From Cryptosporidium bovis (lineage: Eukaryota > Apicomplexa > Conoidasida > Eucoccidiorida > Cryptosporidiidae), in the NCBI GenBank assembly GCA_009768925.2, contig VHIT02000002.1:646451-710450 (forward strand): a DNA stretch of 64,000 nucleotides, given 5' to 3'. This document shows positions 9,716-19,073 of this stretch, piece by piece; the stretch's first letter is position 1, and every line of letters begins with the position of its first letter. The notes beneath the pieces were generated by a model. The model ran no database searches. It was not told where the DNA came from and was given only the letters and a program-made list of their open reading frames with translations. The position numbers and the translations under genes are program-made.

Positions 9716-10645
9716 ATGGAGAGTTCAAGGGACCAATTTTCTACGGAACTTAGTTCTGGTTGTAACTTTAATACATCTCTCTTCCAAAAAAAAAGTTCTT
9801 CTGAATTGGTACGAAGGCAACTATACAAAACAAAGATGTGTGCATTTTACAATGTAGGTAAATGCACAAGAGGAAACTTATGTGCCTTTGCTCATTCTGT
9901 ACAGGAGTTGAGACCTTTACCAGATCTAAGATTCACAAGGCTTTGTGAATTGACGAAGCGTGGTGATATTTGCCGTGATGTTAACTGCACGTTTGCGCAT
10001 AGTCTTAACGACCTAAGAACAACGGAGATACCACCAACACCTTTAAATGAAATAATTGTTTTGAAGCCAACTGAAAATGCAACTATTAAGAAAATAAGTT
10101 CATCAAATGAATTGAAGTGCAAGTTTAAGAACCCTTCTTTAAAAGATTCCTTCCTAATCAAGTCTGAAGATGATATTTTTATCTCTAGTACTGATACCAC
10201 TCCACATAATCTTTCATTAAATTTGAAAGATTCTGACTGCGATGGAATTTGTCAGTGGAGAAAATTTGAATCATGTAACCATCAAACAATGGAAAACAAT
10301 CATTCAGGAATTTTCTCTTATTTGGATACGCCTGAATCTTCGCAATTAGACAATAACTGGGCCTATGAGGATTTTACCACAAGTTTTTCTCCAGAATTGT
10401 CAAGAATTTCTCCAGAGGCAACGTGTAAATTTATAAGTCAAGGTGAGTTCCAAGAACCTCCGAACTACTTCTCTTCAAAATGTCATCTTACAAAGGGTGT
10501 GCCTGAGTGGGGATTAACAAACAATCGGGATAAACTGCCCTCATTTCAATACGACATATTGAGTATATTTGGAAACGAAGGTAATAATAAGTATCAGAGA
10601 GATATAGCTTCTATTGAAAAGGGAACACTTCATATCATTAATTAA
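9716..10645 (+). CDS. Tandem CCCH zinc-finger protein
   Basis: This 309-residue protein, counted from the ATG at 9716 (the open frame reaches a GTG 15 bases upstream), has two adjacent CCCH fingers. The first is Cys42-x7-Cys50-x5-Cys56-x3-His60 (CAFYNVGKC...FAH), introduced by LYKTKM. The second is Cys77-x8-Cys86-x4-Cys91-x3-His95 (CELTKRGDIC...FAH). The rest is low-complexity, Ser/Asn-rich and probably disordered. Such proteins usually bind single-stranded RNA and control mRNA stability or translation. The lead-in before the first finger resembles that of the tristetraprolin family, but the spacings of the second finger and the short linker differ, so a specific RNA target cannot be named. 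The protein probably acts in cytoplasm or nucleus. Confidence 0.85.
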   Translation: MESSRDQFSTELSSGCNFNTSLFQKKSSSELVRRQLYKTKMCAFYNVGKCTRGNLCAFAHSVQELRPLPDLRFTRLCELTKRGDICRDVNCTFAHSLNDLRTTEIPPTPLNEIIVLKPTENATIKKISSSNELKCKFKNPSLKDSFLIKSEDDIFISSTDTTPHNLSLNLKDSDCDGICQWRKFESCNHQTMENNHSGIFSYLDTPESSQLDNNWAYEDFTTSFSPELSRISPEATCKFISQGEFQEPPNYFSSKCHLTKGVPEWGLTNNRDKLPSFQYDILSIFGNEGNNKYQRDIASIEKGTLHIIN

Positions 10646-11825
10646 TGTTTTTAATTAATTTAATGTTGACTATTGGAACCTGACAGAAATGAATTATGGG
10701 ATATTGATGACCATTTACAAGAATTATTAAAAAAACTATATTTTTTTAAATGGTAATTATCAATTTAAATCCATTTTAAGCTCCGATTTTTATTTCTTTG
10801 AAAAATTTAATTAAACCAAACATCAGACAAATAACTATAATGAGCCTTCTAATAGTGAGGTTACATTTTAATAACTTTTTTTATTTATCGTTTCCACTAA
10901 TTATTTTATTTCAAATTTTTGGAGGAATATAGATAACTTACAATGATATTACACTCTCGTATATTAAGAGCTACACTTATTTGTAAATATTACCGTATTA
11001 CTACGATTATTTTGTGCCGTTTTCAGTTGTTTAAAATGTATTCTATAATCTTTTCCTACAAAGTTATATGAAGATTCTATGGCTATTAATATTGTAAATA
11101 TTTATTATAGTTATGGTATTCGTGGTGAAATCAAAATATGCTCAGTATTTTGTTAACTGAACTTTAGGATTGAAAATAAAATGTTTTAAATGATACATTA
11201 ATGTTGTAGACATATAAAATAGAACCAAAACTGTTCTTAATTTCATCAGAAAATTATCTATTAGAAAAGACCATTAGAGATAAAATGATATTTCCAAAAT
11301 TAATTGACTTATGAAACTATCTTGTTTGAATTGTCATTTTACGCTATTGATATTTCTAAAGAACAAGAGGCCATTCCAATAGTTTAAACTCTAGAAAAAA
11401 TACTCTTAATAAGAAAAATATTCAAAGTTAAATGACTAGTTTCAGTTTACTTGCAAGGAAGTAAAACAAATAATACATAAAAGTCCAAACTCGTCATGAA
11501 CAAACGAGTACAAGAATGCAACCATTTAAAAAGAATTCTTTGTAGAGTTCTCCCACTTTTAATGAGAAAACTTGCATCATAATCGAGACAACACTTTAAC
11601 AACAAAATTCTTTATCAAACGTTATTTAAATAACAATTAAGAAGGCTTAACTCGGAAGAGTATGAAGGAGATTCATTATTAAAAAAACATGAATTTATTG
11701 GTAAAAAATTCTTAAACCTGACGTTCTTATAGATATGAAGATTATACATCGTATAAATTAATAACATATTAACTGATATGTTGTTTATATATGAACTATA
11801 AAATATATGAACAAAATAAAATAAT
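10646..11825. other. Long AT-rich intergenic region
   Basis: About 1.2 kb between convergent genes (CCCH gene and DHHC gene). It is very AT-rich, with stops in all frames. I found no spliced gene, RNA gene or notable repeat. It may include both 3' UTRs. Confidence 0.6.
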
Positions 11826-12881
11826 TTAAAGGCAAGGAAACAATATTAATGGGAACTTTGTAGTACCCATAACTTCTCTGACATTGTTCAATGTTCCCTT
11901 ATCGTATTTATTTATCCAGTGTTTACCTTGACTCTCGAGAATTTTTTTTATCGAAGAATTTTGGTGATACTCAATAGTGGACTGGTTTGTAAGCAATAAA
12001 TATATGTGAAAAAATAGCAGAACCCCCGTTCCAATAGAGTATGAAATAGAAAGCATTGCGGACAATAATAATCCTTGAAATGTAAAGTTGTCTGAGAGTA
12101 TTGAGTTTGTCATATTAATTGATTTCATGTCTCCTAGTAATGCAGAAATAAGTATGATCATCATTGGAAGTGCGAATAAAGAAATTTGTAAGCAACTTAA
12201 AAATGACCACACCAAAAACAGAATAAAATATTTACGATTGTGAAGGCCAACACATTGGCCTATCCATGGGCAATGATGATCCATGTTTAATACACATCTG
12301 TTGCAAATTGAGCAGTGATGTGTTCTCGGATATTTTAACGCACCACACTTTGTACATTCTTTAAGTTCAATGTAACCATTTCTATCAAAAATAAATGACT
12401 CATCATCTTTGTTACGTAGATATTTGGATTCTATATCACCTACTCTCTCATTGTCGCTCTGAAAGAAGTCATTATTCGTTCCATAAACATTAAAGTGTTC
12501 GGCGACGTCTCCCGTTCCAATTTCAATGTCAGTACATTCGAATGATTCACCATAAATTTGTGTATTATCACTATCAATATAATTGTGAGTTGTTACAGAA
12601 TTAGCATAACCAGGGCTAGTATTTAGGCACAACAAATAGTTGTAAACTAGATTAATTGTGGAAAAAAGTAATGAAATTCTCGAGAAAAGTAAGATAATTT
12701 GGTTTTTAATCATAAATGGGAAGATAAAAAGTGACCCACTCATAAATAAAAACGAAATTGAAAAAAAAACAAATAGTATTAAGAAGTACCCAAGTGTTTT
12801 AGCAATAAATTCAAAGCCTTTGAAGACAACTCTTAGAGCCTTATTAATAATCATCTTTATAACCTCCCCTATATGTCTCAT
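11826..12881 (-). CDS. DHHC palmitoyltransferase
   Basis: This 351-residue integral membrane S-acyltransferase has four predicted membrane helices: two near residues 28-58 and 62-85, and two after the catalytic domain (about 219-245 and 270-298). The cytosolic cysteine-rich domain, about residues 174-218, has CTKCGALKYPRTHHC, CNRCVLNMDHHCPW and a DHHC motif at about 201-204, with the TTxE-like position near NQSTIEYH. The DHHC cysteine takes palmitate from palmitoyl-CoA and passes it to protein cysteines at Golgi, rhoptry, IMC or plasma membranes in apicomplexans. The frame extends to a TTG two codons upstream; ATG at 12881 is the first proper start, and another ATG follows nine codons later. 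Which compartment it serves cannot be told. Confidence 0.93.
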   Translation of the reverse strand: MRHIGEVIKMIINKALRVVFKGFEFIAKTLGYFLILFVFFSISFLFMSGSLFIFPFMIKNQIILLFSRISLLFSTINLVYNYLLCLNTSPGYANSVTTHNYIDSDNTQIYGESFECTDIEIGTGDVAEHFNVYGTNNDFFQSDNERVGDIESKYLRNKDDESFIFDRNGYIELKECTKCGALKYPRTHHCSICNRCVLNMDHHCPWIGQCVGLHNRKYFILFLVWSFLSCLQISLFALPMMIILISALLGDMKSINMTNSILSDNFTFQGLLLSAMLSISYSIGTGVLLFFHIYLLLTNQSTIEYHQNSSIKKILESQGKHWINKYDKGTLNNVREVMGTTKFPLILFPCL

Positions 12882-13356
12882 TAACAAGTATCAAAAAGCC
12901 TCACCCCCTTGTAAATAATAATGTGTCCAATGTACGATAGGTACATCTTAGAGGCAACTTTGAGTTAAAAAGATCCATTTAGTTGATACCATTGTAAAAC
13001 TCGCAGAAAGTGAATTAAATCGTGAACATTGACCGCTAACATTGTGCGCGTGTTTATGAAACTAAAATAATAAATTTGAACAAAGAACAAGAAACAAAAC
13101 AACAATAAATATAATTGAAAGCAAAAATAACTACGAAATCACAATGTAATACGTAAAGTTCACAAGGTAATCTCATTCAAAAAAAATATATTTGAAGTAG
13201 CATATTATATTTCTCGAAATCTGTTGGAACATACGCAGATCTATACGCGCTGTGTACATGGAAAATACGTATACTCGCGTCTATACATGTATTGCTGCAA
13301 AAATACTTCAAGTTGTTCTTTTTTTGAAACTGCGTTACATTGCTTAGTTGTATATA
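12882..13356. other. Divergent promoter region
   Basis: About 475 bp between the start of the DHHC gene (minus) and the next gene (plus). It contains CACCCCC near 12903, a C-rich box, and otherwise AT-rich sequence. It presumably holds both promoters. No gene was seen. Confidence 0.5.
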
Positions 13357-14292
13357 ATGTTTCAATTGAGATCTGGACCTCCGACTAGTAGAGGTGTTTC
13401 TGGATTTGGTATCCCTACAAATGCCCCTCGTAACAATCCTACAGCAATTCCTCCACAGTATTCACAAAGGACCGTTAATCCATTAATATGTTGTGGCTCT
13501 CCGCAAGTGAACAGCAAACCCTTGAATCAAACGCCACCAAGTAGAATGATTAGTGCTGCTGGATTGAATGTTCAATCAGTCAATCCTCCATCAAGATTGA
13601 TAACTGGAGCCAATCTAACTCCTGCTTCAATTGTTGCTGCACCTGAAAGACAAGTTACAGAACCCCTTCAACACAAGCAAACATTCATTTACGGTGGTTC
13701 AGAGACAATGGAACCTGAAGATTGTGGTTGGCTAGAACCTATAAGACTTAAAGTCCACGCTATGGAGGTACAACAATATATTAATCCAAGTAATCCCGAT
13801 GCAACTCCACCATTCATATACAATGTCGACCATTTAATGGAATGCGTTGAGATACCTGAGAATTGGGCACCCGAATCGATGACTGGAGTCGCAGCATTGA
13901 CATTTGAGAACCTAAACACTAATCCTCCTATAATTCAGCATCCTCTACGACTGGACTCGGATGGGTCAAAGAATGGCACAAACAACCCATACATACAACC
14001 TATTAAATATCATATTGAAAGAATAAAAGACAGGGATACAGAAAACGTTCCTGAAGTCGCCACCAAACTAGAGCCTGTAGTTTCAAATGAAGATGAGGAA
14101 CCGAATACGAAGGCTAGCGGCTTTATTTCGTCTTTCTTCAATAGAATTAGAAATGGAATTGGAGGGACAGAAAGTCAACTTCAGAAAGTTGACGAAGAAA
14201 TAGGAGAAACCGATGATAACAAGGAGGTAGATCCAAATGAAAATTCTTCTGAAGAGGAACAAAATAATATTAAGGTTGAAAATGTGTTATAG
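13357..14292 (+). CDS. Unrecognised Pro/Asn-rich protein
   Basis: The protein has 311 residues from the ATG at 13357; the open frame begins three codons earlier at TTG. Residues 1-105 are rich in Pro, Asn, Ser and Gln with repeated P-P-S-R phrases (TPPSRMISAAGLN, NPPSRLITGANLT) and look disordered. A central block of about 110-200 appears folded and conserved in character: DCGWLEPIRLKVHAMEVQQY and YNVDHLMECVEIPENWAPES. The C-terminal quarter is acidic with a short amphipathic stretch (SGFISSFFNRIRNGIGG). There is no signal peptide and no membrane helix. I do not recognise the family. A cytoskeletal or inner-membrane-complex role would fit the composition but is a guess. Confidence 0.75.
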   Translation: MFQLRSGPPTSRGVSGFGIPTNAPRNNPTAIPPQYSQRTVNPLICCGSPQVNSKPLNQTPPSRMISAAGLNVQSVNPPSRLITGANLTPASIVAAPERQVTEPLQHKQTFIYGGSETMEPEDCGWLEPIRLKVHAMEVQQYINPSNPDATPPFIYNVDHLMECVEIPENWAPESMTGVAALTFENLNTNPPIIQHPLRLDSDGSKNGTNNPYIQPIKYHIERIKDRDTENVPEVATKLEPVVSNEDEEPNTKASGFISSFFNRIRNGIGGTESQLQKVDEEIGETDDNKEVDPNENSSEEEQNNIKVENVL

Positions 14293-14401
14293 TGCCACAA
14301 TTGTGACTTCAAGCAAAAGTTGAAACACTGTAACCCATGTTGTAGAGTTGCCCGAGTGGAATATAGTCTTTACTTACATTCTTACACTCATTAAAAATAA
14401 T

Positions 14402-15232
14402 TCAAATTAATTTTTTGAAAATCAGAGCAATGATAATTGATATAGAGATAAAAATCAAAACTACCAAAGTTATCCTGCAGCAGAACGTAGTATTATTATT
14501 TTTACCAATTATTTCTTGAACTTTTCTGTTTAGATCTATTACTTCACCCGTAGTAAATTCAGTTAGAGCTTTAATCTCTTCGATCTTGGAACTCTGTGAT
14601 TTTGAACTTTGAGTGAGTTTTTTAGCTTTATCCGCAATCCTCTCTGCGGAGTTCCCTAATTCTCTAATTTCTGCATTAAGTTTCGAATTTGTCTCTATCC
14701 ATTCACCCATCTTATCTTTTTCCTCCATATGAACGCTTCTTATTGGAACCTGCTTGTGGTTTTTCCTTGATAGAAACTTATCTAAATTAGTCATTTCTAT
14801 ATCCTCTGATTCTGGGACTAAGGTTAATTTCTTTAATCTTGATTTTACAACTTTAACAAACTCACGTTCGAAAATATCTATTTCCCCAGATTTGTCTGCA
14901 TAATCATTTTTTGATTTAAATCCAAGTATACTAGCTAGTGTTCTTTGATTTAAACATCTTAAATCCTCAATCTCTCTCTCCATTTTACAGATTTTATCGT
15001 CTATCTTTGCCCTATCAATCAAGACATTTTTTGAAATTCCTTTCTCAAGATTATCAAGAATGATACTTGCAGCATTATATAGTTCAAAAAGATTTGTTTT
15101 GTGGATTAAGTAGTCATTATTAACTGTTAAATGTCCGCTATTCTCCAAAACCGAGATACAATGCGATTCGATTTCCCTTACACGCGTTAAAAGTTCACAG
15201 ATATTACTATTACCAGTTCTCTTCCACTCCAT
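14402..15232 (-). CDS. Tail-anchored coiled-coil protein, probable SNARE
   Basis: This 276-residue protein ends in a single hydrophobic segment (about 253-274, ITLVVLIFISISIIIALIF) followed by KKLI, so it is C-tail anchored. The helical region just before it (about 180-245, including LNAEIRELGNSAERIADKAK and SKSQSSKIEEIKALTEFTTG) has heptad spacing with a candidate glutamine zero layer. The N-terminal half is helical, as in the regulatory domain of Qb/Qc SNAREs. The layout suggests an ER/Golgi target-membrane SNARE (Bos1/NPSN/Sec20-like), but I could not align the heptads decisively. The neighbouring genes give no specific context. The alternative is a non-SNARE tail-anchored coiled-coil protein. 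Confidence 0.55.
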   Translation of the reverse strand: MEWKRTGNSNICELLTRVREIESHCISVLENSGHLTVNNDYLIHKTNLFELYNAASIILDNLEKGISKNVLIDRAKIDDKICKMEREIEDLRCLNQRTLASILGFKSKNDYADKSGEIDIFEREFVKVVKSRLKKLTLVPESEDIEMTNLDKFLSRKNHKQVPIRSVHMEEKDKMGEWIETNSKLNAEIRELGNSAERIADKAKKLTQSSKSQSSKIEEIKALTEFTTGEVIDLNRKVQEIIGKNNNTTFCCRITLVVLIFISISIIIALIFKKLI

Positions 15233-15396
15233 TGAAAAATGAAGTATGATCGAAATATATGTATAATATTTTTCTTCTAATCAGAACCGCACACAAGTGT
15301 CTTCGAGAAAAAAAAATATTCAAGTAAAGTTAGATTACGTTTCATGAGGATCGCGCAATTGAGGCACAAACAAAATTACTAAGTAGGGCCTAACTA

Positions 15397-16083
15397 TTAT
15401 ATTTCTAGTTTCTCAAAGTTATATATACATTCATTTTGAGTAACCTTAATCTCGTCAAGAGAATTAATGCGTGTAGATACATTGGATATCGCCTCATTTT
15501 CATATTGGTGTAGCTTGACTCTCCACTCCCTGTACAACTGATCAAACTCCCTCTTAGTTAGCCTCGTATCACACTCCGGTGTTCTTGGATCATCACGAGA
15601 TCTCAAATCAATGGGCACCTTACTTATGTAGGTCTTATACTCCGGAAGGCTCTTCCCTATAGCAATTTGCTTGAGCCTGGAAATCATTCTCGACGTCAAG
15701 GGTTCCTCTGCAGAACACATGAGTGGAGGTTGTTTATTACCATCTCCTTGGATTATTCTAGTCTTTGAAATATCGCTTGGCGAAGTTCTCTCAAGGAGAG
15801 TGGACATATCCGAGAGTGATGATGTTTTTTCTCGAGATGTCTCATTTTCATAAAAAGAATCAAAGAACCCGTTGGTTAATGTACTGCTCAGAAAATACTG
15901 TGTACGCACATTTTTTGTGTTAATTGGATGAGTTTCCCTTTGTTTATTGAACCTCAACTCCAGTTTCGGAAAATGAGGATGCACTTCATCAACACTCACT
16001 GACCCTTCAGAATTGTTCCTGAATAGGAGTAGAAAAGAAATCGGATATACTCGTAGAGATAATATTGACTCGTCTAATACCAT
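15397..16083 (-). CDS. Unrecognised protein, 228 residues
   Basis: The frame is open from ATG at 16083. The N-terminal 20 residues (MVLDESILSLRVYPISFLLL) are moderately hydrophobic but are followed by charged residues, not a clear signal cleavage site. The middle is Ser/Thr-rich and probably disordered. The C-terminal 90 residues look folded and helical: MISRLKQIAIGKSLPEYKTY, and KREFDQLYREWRVKLHQYEN. I do not recognise a domain. It lies downstream of RPB12 on the same strand, about 250 bp away. A missing 5' exon is possible because the start is poorly constrained. Confidence 0.65.
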   Translation of the reverse strand: MVLDESILSLRVYPISFLLLFRNNSEGSVSVDEVHPHFPKLELRFNKQRETHPINTKNVRTQYFLSSTLTNGFFDSFYENETSREKTSSLSDMSTLLERTSPSDISKTRIIQGDGNKQPPLMCSAEEPLTSRMISRLKQIAIGKSLPEYKTYISKVPIDLRSRDDPRTPECDTRLTKREFDQLYREWRVKLHQYENEAISNVSTRINSLDEIKVTQNECIYNFEKLEI

Positions 16084-16333
16084 CAATTACAAACCTTGCT
16101 TCTTATGCGTGTTTACTTTACAATTGTCAACTGGCTTTCTGGGGAATTGAGATGAGTAAATTGGCGGTAATGTAAGTTGCTAACACCCTCTTGATCAAAA
16201 CAGCTGATATTTAGGGGAAATTGTGGGGTAAATGCGAAAAACCGTAAGGTGAAAAAAGTACTGAAAGGTATGAAACGCGTCAATTTGTACAGACCTTGGA
16301 ATGTAAATATCTCATAAAGATTTCATCTAATGG

Positions 16334-16605
16334 TCATCTTGCCTCATACTGAATCATCTTCCTCGTTCTCTTTTTATAAAGAATCCTACAACCGCAAGTA
16401 CGGCACCTGACTGCTGCTCCATGTGCTAATAGACTTACATCAACTCCGCATTCTAGATAAAGGTTTGAGTTAATTCATCTTAATAAATGGTGAGATTAAT
16501 AAATGACTTACCGCCGCAAATATACAAAACTGGTTCATCAACATCCCTTCCTGAAGTTGTTCTTGAGCTGTCTACATGAAAAAAACTTCTCTCCATCCCA
16601 TTCAT
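16334..16605 (-). CDS. RPB12: RNA polymerase I/II/III shared subunit ABC10-alpha (RPB12/RPABC4)
   Basis: This is a spliced 70-residue gene. Exon 1 is 16605-16512 and exon 2 is 16452-16334, with a 59-bp intron (GTAAGT...CTAG) splitting codon 32. The joined protein contains YICGEC, then VRCRTCGCRILYKKRTRKM, and ends QYEAR. Cys30, Cys33, Cys48 and Cys51 form the single zinc ribbon, and the basic RILYKKRT phrase and aromatic-acid-Ala-Arg tail match the family almost residue for residue. RPB12 bridges the two halves of RPB3/RPB10/RPB11 assemblies in all three nuclear RNA polymerases. Without splicing, no ORF long enough to be noticed exists here. An E2F-like ATGGCGCC lies about 60 bp upstream. The start is the first ATG of the exon; Met4 is an alternative. 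Confidence 0.93.
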
Positions 16606-17025
16606 TGAACTATATACTTTAGTTGCAAAACTCTCCTTTCAAAGCTGCGCACCTATAAGAACACGGATGGCGCCTTTTTTTTTGTATTTTAATACACTTA
16701 CATAAATAAGAATGTTCTATCTTAAGTATTATAGACTCGAAACCCCCGTTTAGCAACCCTATGTAAAAAAAATTCCGAATATTCGGTACCCCGGGTAAAA
16801 TATGGGCTTAAGAACAAATTAACAATACCCGGTGGAGACATAACGTTTGGTATATTATAAGTATTTACAATAAGTAAAATAAGACGTGACATTTCATTAA
16901 AAAACTAAGACCCGAAATATATCCCGGCATGTGTACCACTAACGTAGGGAGTTGATTCATCGACTCGATACTGACACATTTATTCAGTTCAAAAATTTTC
17001 CTTACTAAGATTCATTACTTGGAAG
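16606..17025. other. Divergent promoter region with palindrome
   Basis: About 420 bp between RPB12 (minus) and the four-TM gene (plus). Features are an E2F-like ATGGCGCCTTTTTT at 16667-16680, a perfect 12-bp palindrome CCGAATATTCGG at 16775-16786, and the adjacent GC-rich GGTACCCCGGG. No coding sequence was seen. Confidence 0.55.
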
Positions 17026-17811
17026 ATGGATTCGATTGAAGATTTTCAGCTTAAGCACGGGTCTCTTTTTGGTGGTGCAAGAAAAGGTTGTATATGCCTG
17101 TCATTGAGGATTTCAGTGTTTTTACAAGGACTAATTAACATCATCGGTTCAATTTTACTTGCATATACCATATTTTTCCTTCCATTTGAACAACTTGGAA
17201 TTGCTGGGGACTCACAGGTTCAACAACCAGAACCATCAAAACCGACAGGGTTTAGCAAATTATTGTTTTATTTAATGAAACTCCTTAAGTATATTCCACA
17301 AAACTATTTGCTGGCAATCAAAACTCTTGTTCTTGGTATAAGAGGCTCAATTTTTGAGAGGAATTTCACGTTGGTAACTATATCTCTAATTATATTCAGT
17401 TCATTATTATCAATCTTTGGCTCTACAGGTAAATCTCGTGGCCAAATCAAATTATCAATCTTTTCGTTCATTGCGTCTCAGATAATGTGTATAATTGCTG
17501 TCTTCTACGCACCATTATTTGGAAAGTCACATGGTCTCTGGTTTTTATCTAACCACGTTGTATTACTCATTTCATTATCTTGTATAATATTCTTCACAAT
17601 GTGGTACTCGCATTTGTTATATTCTCTATATAAGGTTTTTAGAGCAGGTGGTACAGGTGGTGAATACTTGTCTTACAGAGAGATTATTGATCGTCGCAAT
17701 TTCTTGCGCTGGAAGACATGGAAAGAAAGGGAGCTTGAACGAGGGCCCTCTTACAATAAGTCTTTCTCTAGGAGTTCTGAAAAAGACAGGCTCATAAAGT
17801 CATCTCGTTGA
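17026..17811 (+). CDS. Four-TM membrane protein, unknown function
   Basis: The protein is 261 residues long. Hydrophobic helices lie at about 30-53, 111-133, 141-162 and 172-195. Between the first two is a loop with SQVQQPEPSKPTGFSKLLFY and an additional amphipathic stretch. The C-terminal 55 residues are basic and hydrophilic (SYREIIDRRNFLRWKTWKER, then a Ser/Arg/Lys-rich end) and presumably cytosolic. The N-terminus has CICLSL, a possible palmitoylation cluster. The layout is tetraspanin-like in size, but it lacks tetraspanin CCG and loop cysteines. I do not recognise the family. Confidence 0.75.
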   Translation: MDSIEDFQLKHGSLFGGARKGCICLSLRISVFLQGLINIIGSILLAYTIFFLPFEQLGIAGDSQVQQPEPSKPTGFSKLLFYLMKLLKYIPQNYLLAIKTLVLGIRGSIFERNFTLVTISLIIFSSLLSIFGSTGKSRGQIKLSIFSFIASQIMCIIAVFYAPLFGKSHGLWFLSNHVVLLISLSCIIFFTMWYSHLLYSLYKVFRAGGTGGEYLSYREIIDRRNFLRWKTWKERELERGPSYNKSFSRSSEKDRLIKSSR

Positions 17812-18150
17812 TGCTAGTTTGTATTTGTGGGTTACGCACTTTAGTTTAATTGATGTTTAATTAATACTTTCACGTCTTGTTCTAATGTACTTTTCTCTGT
17901 AGATCTTTATACCCTCTTAATGGCTTAATTCAATTCGTAGTATTTACTTAGTGAAGTGATCTCACTGAGGTCTCTTTGGGCGCACTTCAAATCGACCGAC
18001 GAAGTTGCCAGTAACATCAAACCTTGTAGTTAGGAAGACAAAGGAATTAGGAGTAAGGCTCATTAATAATTAATTCTATGATACTTCCACCATTCAGTTT
18101 CTGTAAATTGTTCAATATATCGCTTCTTTCATTCATTAGTCTCTTTTATT
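17812..18150. other. Intergenic region, promoter of the SWIB gene
   Basis: About 340 bp. It contains TTTGGGCGCAC at 17975-17985, resembling the E2F-like motif of Cryptosporidium promoters, and a small inverted repeat AGTGATCTCACT at about 17955-17966. No gene was seen. Confidence 0.5.
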
Positions 18151-18957
18151 ATGATTGAAATACCAGAAAATGAGTCAGAGTATTCTAGTGAACGGACAGT
18201 TGTAGGTAAAAAGTACGACAATGAACCAGGAGAAAATAAAACGATTTTACTTGGGAGTAATTCATATGTCAAAATGACTCATGAAGAAAAAAATGAAGTT
18301 AAAAATTCGAGGAAAGTCAAAAATAAAGACAAGATATACACCATCAAAACTGTAATTGACAAGAATATTGGCACAAATTGGTATAGCCAGAAGATACATC
18401 GAAAATTAACCCCTTCAAACGATTTTATTGTAAAACAAGTATCAAGCATTCTAAACGGTTCAAACTTAAATACTCTGACTCTACGTAAATTATATGGTAT
18501 TCTTTCAATTTGTTTCAATGTTAATCTCTCAAATGTTGACATTCCAAATATCAGTCAGGTAATTAAGGATCATTTTAACGTTCAAAAAAGTACAGATGTA
18601 ACGCAAGAAACAAAAAAAACTAAAAGAGTTAGGGAAAGAAAGAAAATATTGATAAAAAGCTTAGCTGAGTTTATGGACGGGAACGAAACTGCTTCCCTTA
18701 AGACATGCGCGATAAGGATAAAGCAATATTGTGAAGAAAACCACCTCATTCATCCAACAAACGCGAAATTATTCACACTAGATATGAATCTACAGGAAAT
18801 ATTTCCTGGTAAAGACTCGATTAGTAGACAAGTCAACGAAATCCTAGCGACACTTAAGATATCAAACGTGGAGGTCGACGCGGAACAAAATCCAGAAAAT
18901 GAATCCCTCGAAGGCAACCATCCTTCATCAAATTCCGACATAAAATTAAAGTTGTAA
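18151..18957 (+). CDS. DEK_C plus SWIB domain chromatin protein (UAF30/TRI1-like)
   Basis: This 268-residue protein has two recognisable folds. About residues 90-145 fit a DEK C-terminal-type helical DNA-binding domain (VKQVSSILNGSNLNTLTLRK...IKDHF). About 170-235 fit a SWIB/MDM2 domain (LAEFMDGNETASLKTCAIRI, then IHPTNAKLFTLDMNLQEIFP). The linker is basic (KKTKRVRERKKILIKS). The DEK_C-SWIB order is that of yeast Tri1 and Uaf30 and of plant SWIB proteins; Uaf30 is part of the Pol I upstream activating factor. A nuclear chromatin or rDNA transcription role is inferred. Both domains are divergent, the SWIB part less so. The ends are disordered and acidic. Confidence 0.75.
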   Translation: MIEIPENESEYSSERTVVGKKYDNEPGENKTILLGSNSYVKMTHEEKNEVKNSRKVKNKDKIYTIKTVIDKNIGTNWYSQKIHRKLTPSNDFIVKQVSSILNGSNLNTLTLRKLYGILSICFNVNLSNVDIPNISQVIKDHFNVQKSTDVTQETKKTKRVRERKKILIKSLAEFMDGNETASLKTCAIRIKQYCEENHLIHPTNAKLFTLDMNLQEIFPGKDSISRQVNEILATLKISNVEVDAEQNPENESLEGNHPSSNSDIKLKL

Positions 18958-19073
18958 ATAACATTTGATCCTAAAAAAGCAGACAATTACACATCAACCG
19001 AACAAAAAATAAATTATAGATGTAGTCGAAAACTGTAAAACATTAGTTTCTTTTGTAATTCCAAACTATTTAG

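Noticed and set aside
10646..11825. Search for hidden spliced genes in the 1.2-kb gap
   Set aside because: Stops in every frame and no protein-like stretch of useful length were found.
16784..16795. GGTACCCCGGG looks like vector polylinker
   Set aside because: Only the KpnI-SmaI part matches and the flanks are normal AT-rich genomic sequence.
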